A program made the translations under genes and the position numbers. Below, piece by piece: positions 1 to 7,608 of a stretch of 8,456 nt of DNA. Below the pieces are notes generated by a model. It made no database searches. It saw only the letters and a list, made by a program, of their open reading frames with translations, and was not told the DNA's origin. Source of the stretch: CAYTOJ01 sp964439415 (GTDB lineage Bacteria > Pseudomonadota > Alphaproteobacteria > Rickettsiales > CAZAGG01); assembly GCA_964439415.1 (NCBI GenBank), contig CAYTOJ010000085.1:1-8456 (forward strand), written 5' to 3'. The number at the start of each line of letters is the position of its first letter. The first letter of the stretch is position 1.

Positions 1-4
1 TAAG

Positions 5-1906
5 TTAGTTGTTTCCTGTACTTTCCAGAACTTTGTATACTGCATAATTTTCCATAACCCTGTGAACATAATTACGGGTCTCCTCAAACGGGATCATCTC
101 AATCCAGTTCAGTTCCGATACTTTTCCATCACGGGGGTCGCCATATTTTTTCAGCCAGCCCTCAACCCTGCCGGGACCTGCATTGTATGCCGCCAGTGAG
201 AGCGGCAGTGAACCGCCGTAGTTATCCATTAGACGCTTCAGGTAATATGAACCAAGTGCCAGGTTATAACTGCCTTTAAATAAATCACTATCGCTATATT
301 CAATGCCGATTTTAGCGGCGGTGCTGCGGGCAGTGGACGGCAGAAGCTGCATAAGTCCAACCGCTCCGGCAGGGCTTACTGCCATTTCATCAAACTCGCT
401 TTCCTGCCTGGCAACGGCCATGGCCAGAGATTTATCAAATGCTTCATACGGTTCAAAAGCCTGCCTGGGATAGCCTTCTTCCAGCAGAATTATCCCCTGC
501 TTCATGGAGTTTTTTGCCGCTTTCACTACCAGCCCCGGCTGGCCGATTTCAAAACCTATCCGCGCTGCCATGCGGTGCACAGCAAGGGATTTACTGCTGT
601 TTTGTATCTGGAATATGAAAGTGCGCGCCAGTGCATATTCACCTATGCCGCCCAGCATTTTTACGGCTTTAAACAGCTCTGTTTCAGGAGCCGTAGCTGA
701 ATCACCAACGTGAGGGGTGAGGTCAATTTTTCCGCCCACTTCCTCCAGTGCCTTCTGACCAAAAAAAGTGGTGGGATAGCCGGATGCTATTTTAAACCAT
801 GATTCCGCTATATCCTTATTGCGGTTATCTCTTGCCGCTACGCCAGCCCAGTAAGCAGCACGGCTGAGACTTACCGGATAACTGACATTATGATGCAGTT
901 TGTAGAAGTGCTTATAGGCCTTTTTGGGATCGTTCATAAAAGTCAAAGCCACCCAGCCAGACAGAAACTCAGCCCTGGCGAAGCTTTCACCTTTCTGCAT
1001 GCCATGACGTGATAATATAGAATAAGCCATTTTATAATCGCGGGACAGGATAAGGTTTTGCGCCTGCTCAGCCCGGAAGCGCCATAACAATTCCGGCTTC
1101 ATGCCAGAGTCTGACATGGATAAAAGCAGGCTTCGCACTGCTGTAGCATCCTTCTTATCATCAAGCTGCTTGATGCGGTCATACAGCAGGCCGCTATCCT
1201 TCTGTAGCTCCTGGGATAACTTCTTTATCAGCTTTTTTGCATTTTTATCACGGCGGATAACGGCTATTCTGGCTTTCAGCAGCTCCTGCATTTTAGCACT
1301 TACCAGTGGCAGCAGAATTTCCGCATCTTTTGTTTTCTCCTCCCATAATAGTCTGCTGGCTCTCTTTAAAATATCATCCTGACTTAAAAACTCAGAGTTA
1401 GTTTTGAAAATCTCGATAGCATCACGTTCATTCAGGGAGGCATTCACAAAACCGCTTTTGAAATAACTTTTCGTTCGCAGGTCTTTTATTCCGCTGGCAG
1501 CCAGAGCGCGGGCATAAAGCAGCATTCCATCCCCAGTTTCCGGCGGCTGATCAGTAAACCAGCGCATAGCCTTCTCGAAGTTCTGCTCAGCAGCGAGTGT
1601 CATTTCAGCATTTTTTTTAAGCTTATCCATCCACGGCCAGTCAGGATTTTTCGTTATGAATTCCTCCAGTCTCTCAAACGGAACGGACTGTTCGCCCTTG
1701 GCCAGCACATACCATTCAACAATTTTTCTGGATAAAACATCCTGGTCTTTCTGAACCTCAAGCAGTGCGCCCTCAAAATCCCCGCTTTCCACAAGCCTGA
1801 GCGACTCAGCGAAAGCCCCTGCGCCTGATACAGTTTCAGCCTGTACCGCCTCCACCAGGATAATGGGCAATACAATGAACATCAGTATTTTTATAATGCT
1901 ACGCAT
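5..1906 (-). CDS. slt: Soluble lytic murein transglycosylase, Slt family
   Basis: This periplasmic enzyme cleaves the MurNAc-GlcNAc bond of peptidoglycan, leaving 1,6-anhydro-MurNAc ends. It is 633 residues long, close to the size of Slt70-type enzymes. Residues 1-23 form a signal peptide: a positive start, the hydrophobic run IIKILMFIVLPIILVEA, and a VQA|E signal peptidase I site. Residues about 25-470 are helix-rich and repetitive, as expected for the superhelical U/L region. The C-terminal catalytic domain (about 490-625) carries ARQES with the presumed catalytic Glu at about residue 502, GLMQ at 517-520, AAYNAGPGRV at 572-581, and the closing IEMIPFEETRNYVHRV. I chose the ATG at 1904-1906 because the next Met (residue 9) would cut into the signal peptide. 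I see no good Shine-Dalgarno sequence before it. The gene is divergent from dapA, and its TAA stop lies at the left edge of the window. The family call is firm; the exact substrate preference is not visible. Confidence 0.95.
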   Translation of the reverse strand: MRSIIKILMFIVLPIILVEAVQAETVSGAGAFAESLRLVESGDFEGALLEVQKDQDVLSRKIVEWYVLAKGEQSVPFERLEEFITKNPDWPWMDKLKKNAEMTLAAEQNFEKAMRWFTDQPPETGDGMLLYARALAASGIKDLRTKSYFKSGFVNASLNERDAIEIFKTNSEFLSQDDILKRASRLLWEEKTKDAEILLPLVSAKMQELLKARIAVIRRDKNAKKLIKKLSQELQKDSGLLYDRIKQLDDKKDATAVRSLLLSMSDSGMKPELLWRFRAEQAQNLILSRDYKMAYSILSRHGMQKGESFARAEFLSGWVALTFMNDPKKAYKHFYKLHHNVSYPVSLSRAAYWAGVAARDNRNKDIAESWFKIASGYPTTFFGQKALEEVGGKIDLTPHVGDSATAPETELFKAVKMLGGIGEYALARTFIFQIQNSSKSLAVHRMAARIGFEIGQPGLVVKAAKNSMKQGIILLEEGYPRQAFEPYEAFDKSLAMAVARQESEFDEMAVSPAGAVGLMQLLPSTARSTAAKIGIEYSDSDLFKGSYNLALGSYYLKRLMDNYGGSLPLSLAAYNAGPGRVEGWLKKYGDPRDGKVSELNWIEMIPFEETRNYVHRVMENYAVYKVLESTGNN

Positions 1907-2006
1907 GAAATTACTGATGCGGTATTTTTCTGCTTTATCAATCAGGAGATTTTAGTTTTCTGAATAAATATTGCCGTTAGTATACTGGTAAAACTAATGG
2001 AAAGTC
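1907..2006. promoter_or_regulatory. Divergent slt / dapA intergenic region
   Basis: These 100 bp separate the start codons of two divergently transcribed genes, so they must hold the 5' signals for both unless dapA is read through from elsewhere. TATACT at 1981-1986 is a plausible -10 element for dapA, but I find no convincing -35 at the right distance. GGAAAG at 1999-2004 is a purine-rich ribosome binding candidate placed very close to the dapA ATG at 2007. On the minus strand the sequence just before the slt ATG is AT-rich with no clear Shine-Dalgarno. The location is solid; the individual elements are guesses. Confidence 0.4.
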
Positions 2007-2900
2007 ATGTTCAAAGGCGTAATTACAGCACTTATCACCCCATTCAAAAATGGTGCTATTGACGAGGATGCATACAGAAATCTTATCGAATGGCAGATAA
2101 CCGAGGGGGTGCATGGCCTGGTTCCCTGCGGTACAACCGGGGAATCACCAACACTTACGCATGATGAGCACAACCAGTTGGTGAAAATCTGTGTGGAGCA
2201 GGCCAGGGGGAGAGTGCCGGTTATAGCAGGCACAGGCTCTAACAGTACTGAGGAGGCTATTTACCTAACCAGCCACGCAAAAAAATATGGGGCGGATGCA
2301 GCGCTTGTAGTAACACCATATTATAACAAACCAACCCAGGAAGGGCTATACAGACATTTCAAAGCTATACACGATAGCTGCGGGCTGCCGATAATAATAT
2401 ATAACATTCCTGGCCGCTCCGTTATCAATATGACTGATGAAACTATAGCAAAACTGGCGGATCTGCCCAATATAGCAGGCATTAAGGATGCCACCGGAGA
2501 CCTGGCCAGGCCGCTAAGCCTGAGCCGCAGGTTAGGAGCCAACGCCGGAAATTTCTGCATGTTATCGGGGGAGGATATTACTGCGTTGAGTTTCAATATA
2601 TCAGGCGGTGTGGGTTGCATTTCCGTGACTTCCAATATCGCTCCCAGGCTGTGCGCTGAACTTCAGAACAAATGGTTCGCAGGTGATATAAAAGGGGCTA
2701 TGGAGTTAAACCGGAAACTATACCCGCTTCACCAGGCAATGTTTGTGGAAACTAACCCTGCACCTGTAAAATACGCAGCATCCCTGCTGAAATTATGCAC
2801 ATCCAACATGCGCCTGCCTATGCTGGAGCCAAATCCGGACTCTCAGGAGCTTATACAGCAGGCTATGCACGAAATAGGCTTAATTTTTAATAAAAATTAA
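2007..2900 (+). CDS. dapA: 4-hydroxy-tetrahydrodipicolinate synthase (DapA)
   Basis: DapA is a cytoplasmic enzyme that condenses pyruvate with L-aspartate 4-semialdehyde, the first committed step to meso-diaminopimelate and lysine. The protein has 297 residues, the normal family length, and is a class I aldolase TIM barrel throughout. The visible key residues are shifted by one from the E. coli numbering: the CGTTGES loop with Thr43 and Thr44, Tyr106 in TPYYNKPTQEG, Tyr132 and Arg137 in IYNIPGR, and the Schiff-base Lys160 in AGIKDATGD. The later signatures GGVGCISVTSN and ETNPAPVKYA are also present. The ATG at 2007 gives the canonical start MFKGVITALITPF; the ATG at 1997 is out of frame. It is divergent from slt. 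In many alphaproteobacteria smpB follows dapA; here a Tad-like operon follows after 66 bp. Nothing suggests loss of function. Confidence 0.97.
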   Translation: MFKGVITALITPFKNGAIDEDAYRNLIEWQITEGVHGLVPCGTTGESPTLTHDEHNQLVKICVEQARGRVPVIAGTGSNSTEEAIYLTSHAKKYGADAALVVTPYYNKPTQEGLYRHFKAIHDSCGLPIIIYNIPGRSVINMTDETIAKLADLPNIAGIKDATGDLARPLSLSRRLGANAGNFCMLSGEDITALSFNISGGVGCISVTSNIAPRLCAELQNKWFAGDIKGAMELNRKLYPLHQAMFVETNPAPVKYAASLLKLCTSNMRLPMLEPNPDSQELIQQAMHEIGLIFNKN

Positions 2901-2966
2901 CCAATAAAGCTTACTATGCGTTAATATCCTTAAAATTTCCACTCCTCTGGGGCGGCAAGGAATGGC

Positions 2967-3569
2967 ATGGCGCATAGTTTATCATACAATTATCAAGGTT
3001 TAGAGCCTGGAAAAGCAGGTATAAAACTGCTGCTCAGCACCGAATCCGGCGTGGCGGCAATTGAGTTTGCGGCAGTGGCTCCGATACTGATCCTTATTAT
3101 GATCGGCATCATGGAGGTCAGCATGATGAAATTCGGTAACGCGGCTCTGGAAAACACGCTGGCTCAATTCACCCGTGCAGCGAGAATCGGTTGCCGCGAT
3201 GGAGAATACGCTTCAGGCGATACCAGCAAATGCGAAGAATCTTATGCAGTGGATTTCAACAGTTTAAAAGAAAGTATTCGCTCCAACTCAATGGGATTTA
3301 TCAAGCCTGATGATAACTTGTGCATGAATATATATGTAAATGATACTCTGCTTAGCAACCCATCCCCCGGCACTATCGGCGAACCTGGCGATGTAGTGAT
3401 TTTTGAAGCAAGATACCGCTGGCCGTTGCTATCCGGCTATCTTCAAAATATCGGGCTGATGCGGGAAACTGTAAATTTCAGCACCTGGAGCATAACCCGC
3501 AATGAAGCATTTGGTGTTAATGTTAAGCGTGAGACGGAAGGAATGATCCCGGTATGTCCATCCCAATAA
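2967..3569 (+). CDS. TadE-like pilus assembly pseudopilin
   Basis: This is a 200-residue protein with a single N-terminal membrane helix and the TadE-like signature at about residues 25-72 (GVAAIEFAAVAP followed by a hydrophobic run and then LENTLAQFTRAARIG). In Tad systems such minor pseudopilins are membrane proteins needed for Flp pilus biogenesis. The motif SG|VAAIE puts Glu33 at position +5 after Gly28, matching the Gly|xxxxGlu prepilin peptidase site. The rest is a predicted periplasmic domain with four cysteines (in RIGCRD, SKCEES, NLCMN and PVCPS). The ATG at 2967 follows AAGGAA at 2957-2962; the ATG at 2962 is out of frame. The gene is first of a three-gene operon and its last 16 nt overlap the next start. 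The family call rests on the N-terminal motif; the C-terminal part I do not recognise. It might equally serve a Tad-derived secretion or adhesion system rather than a true pilus. Confidence 0.82.
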   Translation: MAHSLSYNYQGLEPGKAGIKLLLSTESGVAAIEFAAVAPILILIMIGIMEVSMMKFGNAALENTLAQFTRAARIGCRDGEYASGDTSKCEESYAVDFNSLKESIRSNSMGFIKPDDNLCMNIYVNDTLLSNPSPGTIGEPGDVVIFEARYRWPLLSGYLQNIGLMRETVNFSTWSITRNEAFGVNVKRETEGMIPVCPSQ

Positions 3570-4126
3570 GAAATAGTAAAAATGTGTACCGTTGCAATAA
3601 TGGTGGAGCGCTAATAGAGTTCTCACTGGTTCTGCCGATAATCCTGCTGCCGATTTTTTTCGCAATGGTAGAAATAATGGATTATATCAATGCTAAAATC
3701 AGGCTGGACAAAGTCGCAAACCAGATAGCAGACGCAATGAGTAAAACTCCAAGTAGAAAAGTGGCTAAGGAAGATGCCGATAATATTATAAATACTGCCA
3801 AGCTGATTATGGGTGAAGAGTCAACCAATATAAAAGTTGTGTTATGCGAAGGCGATAATACTATAATGACTGCGCAAAGCGAAGCTCCCGGTAAATGCCA
3901 TCCTTTTGATATTGAAGGCGTAGGCGGGGCAAATTCCACCGTGTCCTGTTCCACTGCCGGAGCCGCAGGTAGAGCAAACATGCAGTATGTAGTGGTTGGA
4001 GCCGCGTGTACCTATGTGCCGATAATAAATGTTTACCGCCACCTGCAATACGGCGGCAAATTCTTCTTCAGTGACCCGGCAACCATTGAGGCTGCATCGG
4101 TTGCCCCTATAAATGGTAATATCTGA
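3554..4126 (+). CDS. TadE/TadF-like pilus assembly pseudopilin
   Basis: This is a 190-residue membrane-anchored protein of the same family as its upstream neighbour but clearly diverged from it. Its N-terminus reads NNG|GALIEFSLVLP, so Glu22 stands at +5 after Gly17, fitting a prepilin peptidase site. The hydrophobic helix spans about residues 23-40 and is followed by an amphipathic stretch (INAKIRLDKVANQIADAM) typical of TadE/TadF proteins. The remaining ~125 residues should be periplasmic and hold four cysteines (VLCEG, GKCHP, VSCST, AACTY). The start at 3554 overlaps the preceding gene by 16 nt. GGAAGGA at 3536-3542, inside that gene, is a good ribosome binding site, though its 11-nt spacing is long. 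This arrangement suggests translational coupling and roughly matched dosage of the two proteins. TadF is the better guess by gene order, but TadE-like is all the sequence proves. Confidence 0.8.
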   Translation: MSIPIRNSKNVYRCNNGGALIEFSLVLPIILLPIFFAMVEIMDYINAKIRLDKVANQIADAMSKTPSRKVAKEDADNIINTAKLIMGEESTNIKVVLCEGDNTIMTAQSEAPGKCHPFDIEGVGGANSTVSCSTAGAAGRANMQYVVVGAACTYVPIINVYRHLQYGGKFFFSDPATIEAASVAPINGNI

Positions 4127-4140
4127 ATACGGAAACATGT

Positions 4141-7100
4141 ATGAATAGCAGAAAAACGCTTCTCTACAAAAATGTACTTTCCGATGAAAACGGAGCCGTT
4201 GCCATTATAGTCGGGGCATCGGTTATTGTTCTGGCTCTGTTTGCTTTTCTTGCAATCAACTATGGTATCAGTTCTTCTGATCAGGCTAATCTTGATATAA
4301 AGCTCAGCACCTGCACCAAATACGCAGCAAAGGAACTGGGATGGTATAATGTCCGCAGGAGTGTAAAAGATAAAAAAGAAGACGAGCGGGCGATTCTGGC
4401 CAACGCCATGGAATATACGGAAGAGCAGGCTCTGGAGACGTTGAAAACCCAGTATATTGAGCCATGCCTGCTGGCGGGGCTGGGAAAAGGAAATTTTGTC
4501 AACCAGCCAAGAGTGGACAAACTGGAAATTGAAGAAAACAGCAAGGGCAACCTGCTGCTGGTTGCAACCGCTTCCGTGGCACAGTCCACCGTGTTGTACG
4601 GCGGCGATACCAGAACTAATCTTATATCCAAAACGCTGCTGCCATGGTGCAGGAAGGGAACGGATGACTGCCTGCCACCTGATTCCAAGCCCCCGGCATC
4701 AGCGCTGGAATTCATACATTCGTATGATCAGTTAAGCCTGCAGAATCTGGCAGGGCCAATGGATACAATCATGCAGCAGGTTAAAACTGCGCTGAATGAC
4801 ACCGTTTTCATGCAGCCGCAGAATGCCTATTTCGGGTTGCAGGTAGGAAATATTCCGGCCGCTGTGCCAAAGGAGCCTTTGTTATCCGGCATAAAAGCTG
4901 ACCGTACCGAACTGACCGGCTGGAGCGGCGGCGCATACGATAACACTACTGATATAGCTGATTTTAATTTGGAAACGAATCCAAAAGCTGACTCCAGCCG
5001 TAAAAGCTGGCCGGTTGCAGGATTTGTTTACGGCCAGAAAACCCGCCGCTGTGAGGCCGATCCGGTATGGACATACGATACAAGCGTTGTAGGGTATTGT
5101 TATGTAAACACCAGCACCAGTTGTAGCGGTGAAAGTTCATGCTGCAATTCTGTGCCCGGCAGATTAACCGGAACTAGTCTGTCGCACACCATAATTGATT
5201 GCAGTGATGGCTGCATACAAAGCGGAAATTTATGCATTCCGATAGTGGTCAATGGCACTCCACAAGCTGCAAGCTGCACAGTGGAAAACAGCACAAATTA
5301 CTGGACATGCTCTTACCAGGCGAATCAGCCAGTCGTTGAGGGTAACTGGTATGTCTCCTGCCCAAAAACGGCATTAACGCAGTCAAAAATGTACAAGGAT
5401 GTCACAGAGTTTCTCGATTTACAGCTGAGATACAAGAAAACCATCTCGTACGGCGCCGGTGAAGAATCAAAGGAATATCCAGACAGTCTGAAACTGGTTA
5501 TGCAGGTTCCAAGCAGCATCGGCGTGGCTAATCTGCTTCCCCAGCCGCATGCGCTGAACCCTGACCAAAGCGAATTGCAGCCGCTGAGGAAGAAAAATAC
5601 CGAACGTTCATGGTACTATGCCTGCGAGAAACCTGCCGGCTATAACGGTAATGACGGCGCCTACGGCAGGCCTTTCGGTGGAACGGATGGCATTAGTCTG
5701 GTAAATAGCGATAATTCCGATACTGCCGTAGCTGCAGGGCTTAACTGTAGGATACCAGATCCGGGGGCTTCAAATGTGGAATACGCGCTTTCCTTCCTGC
5801 CTGATCCCGCACACTGCGACTGGGGGCAATTACAGAATTGCAACGTCCCGGAGGGAAAATACACGGCCTGGGCGAGAATAAAAAATCTGTTGCCTCAGCG
5901 GGGAGCGGGTTCGGTATCGGCTCCTGTCGGCCCTCCCGGCGGAAAATCGACTAACGTTACCTCTATCGACTCGAACGGCTGGGCCTGGGGCGGAATTCAG
6001 AACGTCACCAATTACCACAGTTACGGGTCATATACTTACAAGTGTCCCATCCATCTGAATAATAAAAACGTTAATTCCCTGCTCGCTTCTTATGTAGGTG
6101 GGCCTAACGGCGGCCAGAATATCATCGGCAGTATTCCCGCAGAAACTTTTGATATTGCGGTTATGAAGGTGGAGAAGGGCGGCAGGAACGCCGATTTAGG
6201 CTGTGGACCGAAGCTAAGCATACTGGAAGATTTTAATTTCTACGTTTCTGACATTCCCGATAACAGCCAATGGTATCTACGCTCCAAGGAGCATCCGGTG
6301 GATAAGAAAGCCTGCGGGACTTACCCTGATTTCTGCGAATGTTCAGGTTCAGGCTCTTTATGCGAGGATCCATTCTGGGATATGCCCTTGAAGGGAATCG
6401 GCAGATTCAGCGCTAATACCGGTGAAGACTTTCAAATGGGCTGGCTGGATTTGAATACTCATCCGGAATGCGGGGAGGAAGGAGAAAAATCCTACTGCAA
6501 TTATGGCTCCAGAATCGTGAACGTCAATACTGTAAAGAAGCGGGACTCGATGGATGGGGCACAAAACGTTCCGATCACTAAAGGCCAGGCTACTCTGGAT
6601 CAGATATGGAACAGGCTGAGGAGCGGCTATGGCGATCATAATATCTGCTCGGGTCATGCCAACAATCAAGGTGCACTGTTTAAGGCGGGAGCAAGAAAAG
6701 CGATCACCCTTGCAGATAACCTTAAAGGCAAATCAGGGGTAGTATGGATAGGTAGTTGCCCGTCCAACAATAATTATACTGGTGCGGAAGCGCAATACCC
6801 CTGGCCGTTTTCAACACCTAAGTGGAATATTTTCGCTAACAGCAATATCAGCACAGGCAGGCCTGGCGAGATTAGCGGTGCGGGCAATGTATACCTTGAT
6901 GCTATGAACACACCGATTGGCATTTCAGTACGGCAGAAAACCATGGATGCATTCCAGAATGCTATCAACAAACTGGATTTCTCACTTATTATTACCGATG
7001 ATAGCTGCCTTGATTTTGCCATGCTGTCGAAAGACGGGGCAAAACCTCCGGTAAACCCTGCACCGGATACACCTATACCTGCTGCTCCAGGTTCTTTCTG

Positions 7101-7209
7101 TGGTGGTGGCTGCGTTATTCCCCGCGATACCCCAGAACACTGCGCCGCCATGCTGCTTTGCGCCGCGTATCTGGAAGGGGCAACTTACCCGGAAGTGTTC
7201 GCCAAGTAG
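4141..7209 (+). CDS. Large cysteine-rich Tad/TadG-like envelope protein
   Basis: This is a 1022-residue protein. The N-terminus (ENGAVAIIVGASVIVLALFA, then AINYGISSSDQANLDIKLST) resembles the single-helix anchor of TadG/Tad-like proteins, with the helix at about residues 18-42. Position +5 after Gly18 is Ile, not Glu, so prepilin peptidase processing is not expected. The rest should lie outside the cytoplasm. By my count there are 34 cysteines, with a dense cluster at about residues 300-400 (including SCSGESSCCNS and DCSDGCIQSGNLC) and another at about 722-742 (KKACGTYPDFCECSG). A proline-rich linker near residue 970 (PPVNPAPDTPIPAAP) precedes a Cys/Gly C-terminus. I see no von Willebrand A metal site (DxSxS), which many TadG proteins carry. 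GGAAA at 4131-4135 is the ribosome binding site, 14 nt after the previous stop. Likely roles are pilus tethering, adhesion or assembly. The function is inferred from the N-terminus and the operon only. Confidence 0.65.
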   Translation: MNSRKTLLYKNVLSDENGAVAIIVGASVIVLALFAFLAINYGISSSDQANLDIKLSTCTKYAAKELGWYNVRRSVKDKKEDERAILANAMEYTEEQALETLKTQYIEPCLLAGLGKGNFVNQPRVDKLEIEENSKGNLLLVATASVAQSTVLYGGDTRTNLISKTLLPWCRKGTDDCLPPDSKPPASALEFIHSYDQLSLQNLAGPMDTIMQQVKTALNDTVFMQPQNAYFGLQVGNIPAAVPKEPLLSGIKADRTELTGWSGGAYDNTTDIADFNLETNPKADSSRKSWPVAGFVYGQKTRRCEADPVWTYDTSVVGYCYVNTSTSCSGESSCCNSVPGRLTGTSLSHTIIDCSDGCIQSGNLCIPIVVNGTPQAASCTVENSTNYWTCSYQANQPVVEGNWYVSCPKTALTQSKMYKDVTEFLDLQLRYKKTISYGAGEESKEYPDSLKLVMQVPSSIGVANLLPQPHALNPDQSELQPLRKKNTERSWYYACEKPAGYNGNDGAYGRPFGGTDGISLVNSDNSDTAVAAGLNCRIPDPGASNVEYALSFLPDPAHCDWGQLQNCNVPEGKYTAWARIKNLLPQRGAGSVSAPVGPPGGKSTNVTSIDSNGWAWGGIQNVTNYHSYGSYTYKCPIHLNNKNVNSLLASYVGGPNGGQNIIGSIPAETFDIAVMKVEKGGRNADLGCGPKLSILEDFNFYVSDIPDNSQWYLRSKEHPVDKKACGTYPDFCECSGSGSLCEDPFWDMPLKGIGRFSANTGEDFQMGWLDLNTHPECGEEGEKSYCNYGSRIVNVNTVKKRDSMDGAQNVPITKGQATLDQIWNRLRSGYGDHNICSGHANNQGALFKAGARKAITLADNLKGKSGVVWIGSCPSNNNYTGAEAQYPWPFSTPKWNIFANSNISTGRPGEISGAGNVYLDAMNTPIGISVRQKTMDAFQNAINKLDFSLIITDDSCLDFAMLSKDGAKPPVNPAPDTPIPAAPGSFCGGGCVIPRDTPEHCAAMLLCAAYLEGATYPEVFAK

Positions 7210-7361
7210 GGATTATAGCCCAGCAGACCTAGCGCGTTACAAATTTATAATTCTAGAACTGAACAACCCTGGGCGCGATACTTTCACACTTGATAATTTG
7301 GCTTAAAAACGTGAATGTTTATTTCCATTATTTTATGGGGAGGTATTACACTACCAGCAAA

Positions 7362-7415
7362 GGGGGCGTAGCTCAGCAGGATAGAGCGACAGATTCCTAA
7401 TTTGAGAGTCCGGTG
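7362..7415 (+). pseudogene. Broken tRNA-Arg(CCU) gene, 5' half only
   Basis: The sequence matches the first half of a bacterial tRNA-Arg. It shows the acceptor 5' strand GGGGGCG (7362-7368), TA, the D stem GCTC/GAGC (7371-7374 with 7384-7387) around AGCAGGATA, the anticodon stem start ACAGA (7389-7393) and the loop TTCCTAA (7394-7400) with anticodon CCT at 7396-7398. After the loop, TTTGA pairs poorly with ACAGA (one A-A mismatch, one G-T). GAGTCCGGTG still loosely resembles a variable loop and T-stem start, but no TTCGA-type T loop, T-stem partner, CGCCCCC acceptor strand or CCA follows. It cannot fold as a functional tRNA. It is best read as a tRNA half left at an integration boundary or a decayed copy. 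The exact 3' limit is uncertain. Confidence 0.75.
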
Positions 7416-7482
7416 TAACATGTCACTATTTTGTTGATGTTTTATAATGAGTTAGCGGCAAGGTTGTTTTTATTTTTTCAAA

Positions 7483-7503
7483 TGGGGTTACGTCTGGGGT
7501 TAC
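7483..7503. repeat. Pair of TGGGGTTAC direct repeats
   Basis: TGGGGTTAC occurs exactly at 7483-7491 and again at 7495-7503, a 12-bp period. The pair sits about 70-85 bp beyond the broken tRNA. Tyrosine integrases of tRNA-targeting islands bind short directly repeated arm-type sites flanking the att core, and this pair has the right size and place. That role is inference; no integrase gene is seen in the window. Confidence 0.5.
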
Positions 7504-7586
7504 TTGAGTCTCAATTCTTGCATAAAGAAAATTAATTAGGACTGACTACTGGATTATTATGACGCCAGAAATTCAAATGACCACAA

Positions 7587-7608
7587 GCACAGGGTTAATA
7601 CCCTGTGC
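7587..7608 (-). terminator. Perfect 9-bp hairpin downstream of the HAD-like gene
   Basis: GCACAGGGT (7587-7595) and ACCCTGTGC (7600-7608) are exact reverse complements around a TAAT loop. The hairpin lies 19 bp beyond the stop codon of the minus-strand gene that ends at 7628, the right place for a transcription terminator. On the minus strand the hairpin is followed by TTGTGGTC, a poor U-tract, so intrinsic termination may be weak. A protein-binding palindrome or an RNA 3'-end stabiliser are alternatives. Confidence 0.5.

Noticed and set aside
1101..1382. Long opposite-strand open frames inside slt, dapA and the Tad genes
   Set aside because: They are shadows of strongly supported genes, have no family resemblance, and lack start signals.
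2880..2900. Perfect inverted repeat TTAATTTTT / AAAAATTAA at the end of dapA as a terminator
   Set aside because: The stem has no G or C and overlaps the coding end of dapA. It is weak and likely a by-product of AT-rich codons.
4141..7209. Von Willebrand A domain in the large Tad-like protein
   Set aside because: I searched for a DxSxS metal site. The nearest string, TDDSCLD near the C-terminus, is in the wrong context.
7210..7361. Promoter or terminator between the Tad operon and the tRNA remnant
   Set aside because: TTGATA at 7290 lacks a matching -10, TATTAC at 7344 lacks a -35, and only 4-bp stems are present. Nothing is strong enough to annotate.
7362..7436. A complete, functional tRNA-Arg gene
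   Set aside because: The T arm and the 3' acceptor strand (CGCCCCC) are missing and the anticodon stem has a mismatch, so no cloverleaf forms.
7437..7535. A 32-codon plus-strand ORF (MFYNELAARLF...) as a small protein gene
   Set aside because: It has no ribosome binding site, and its sequence is made largely by the direct repeats and T-rich DNA. Chance is the simpler explanation.
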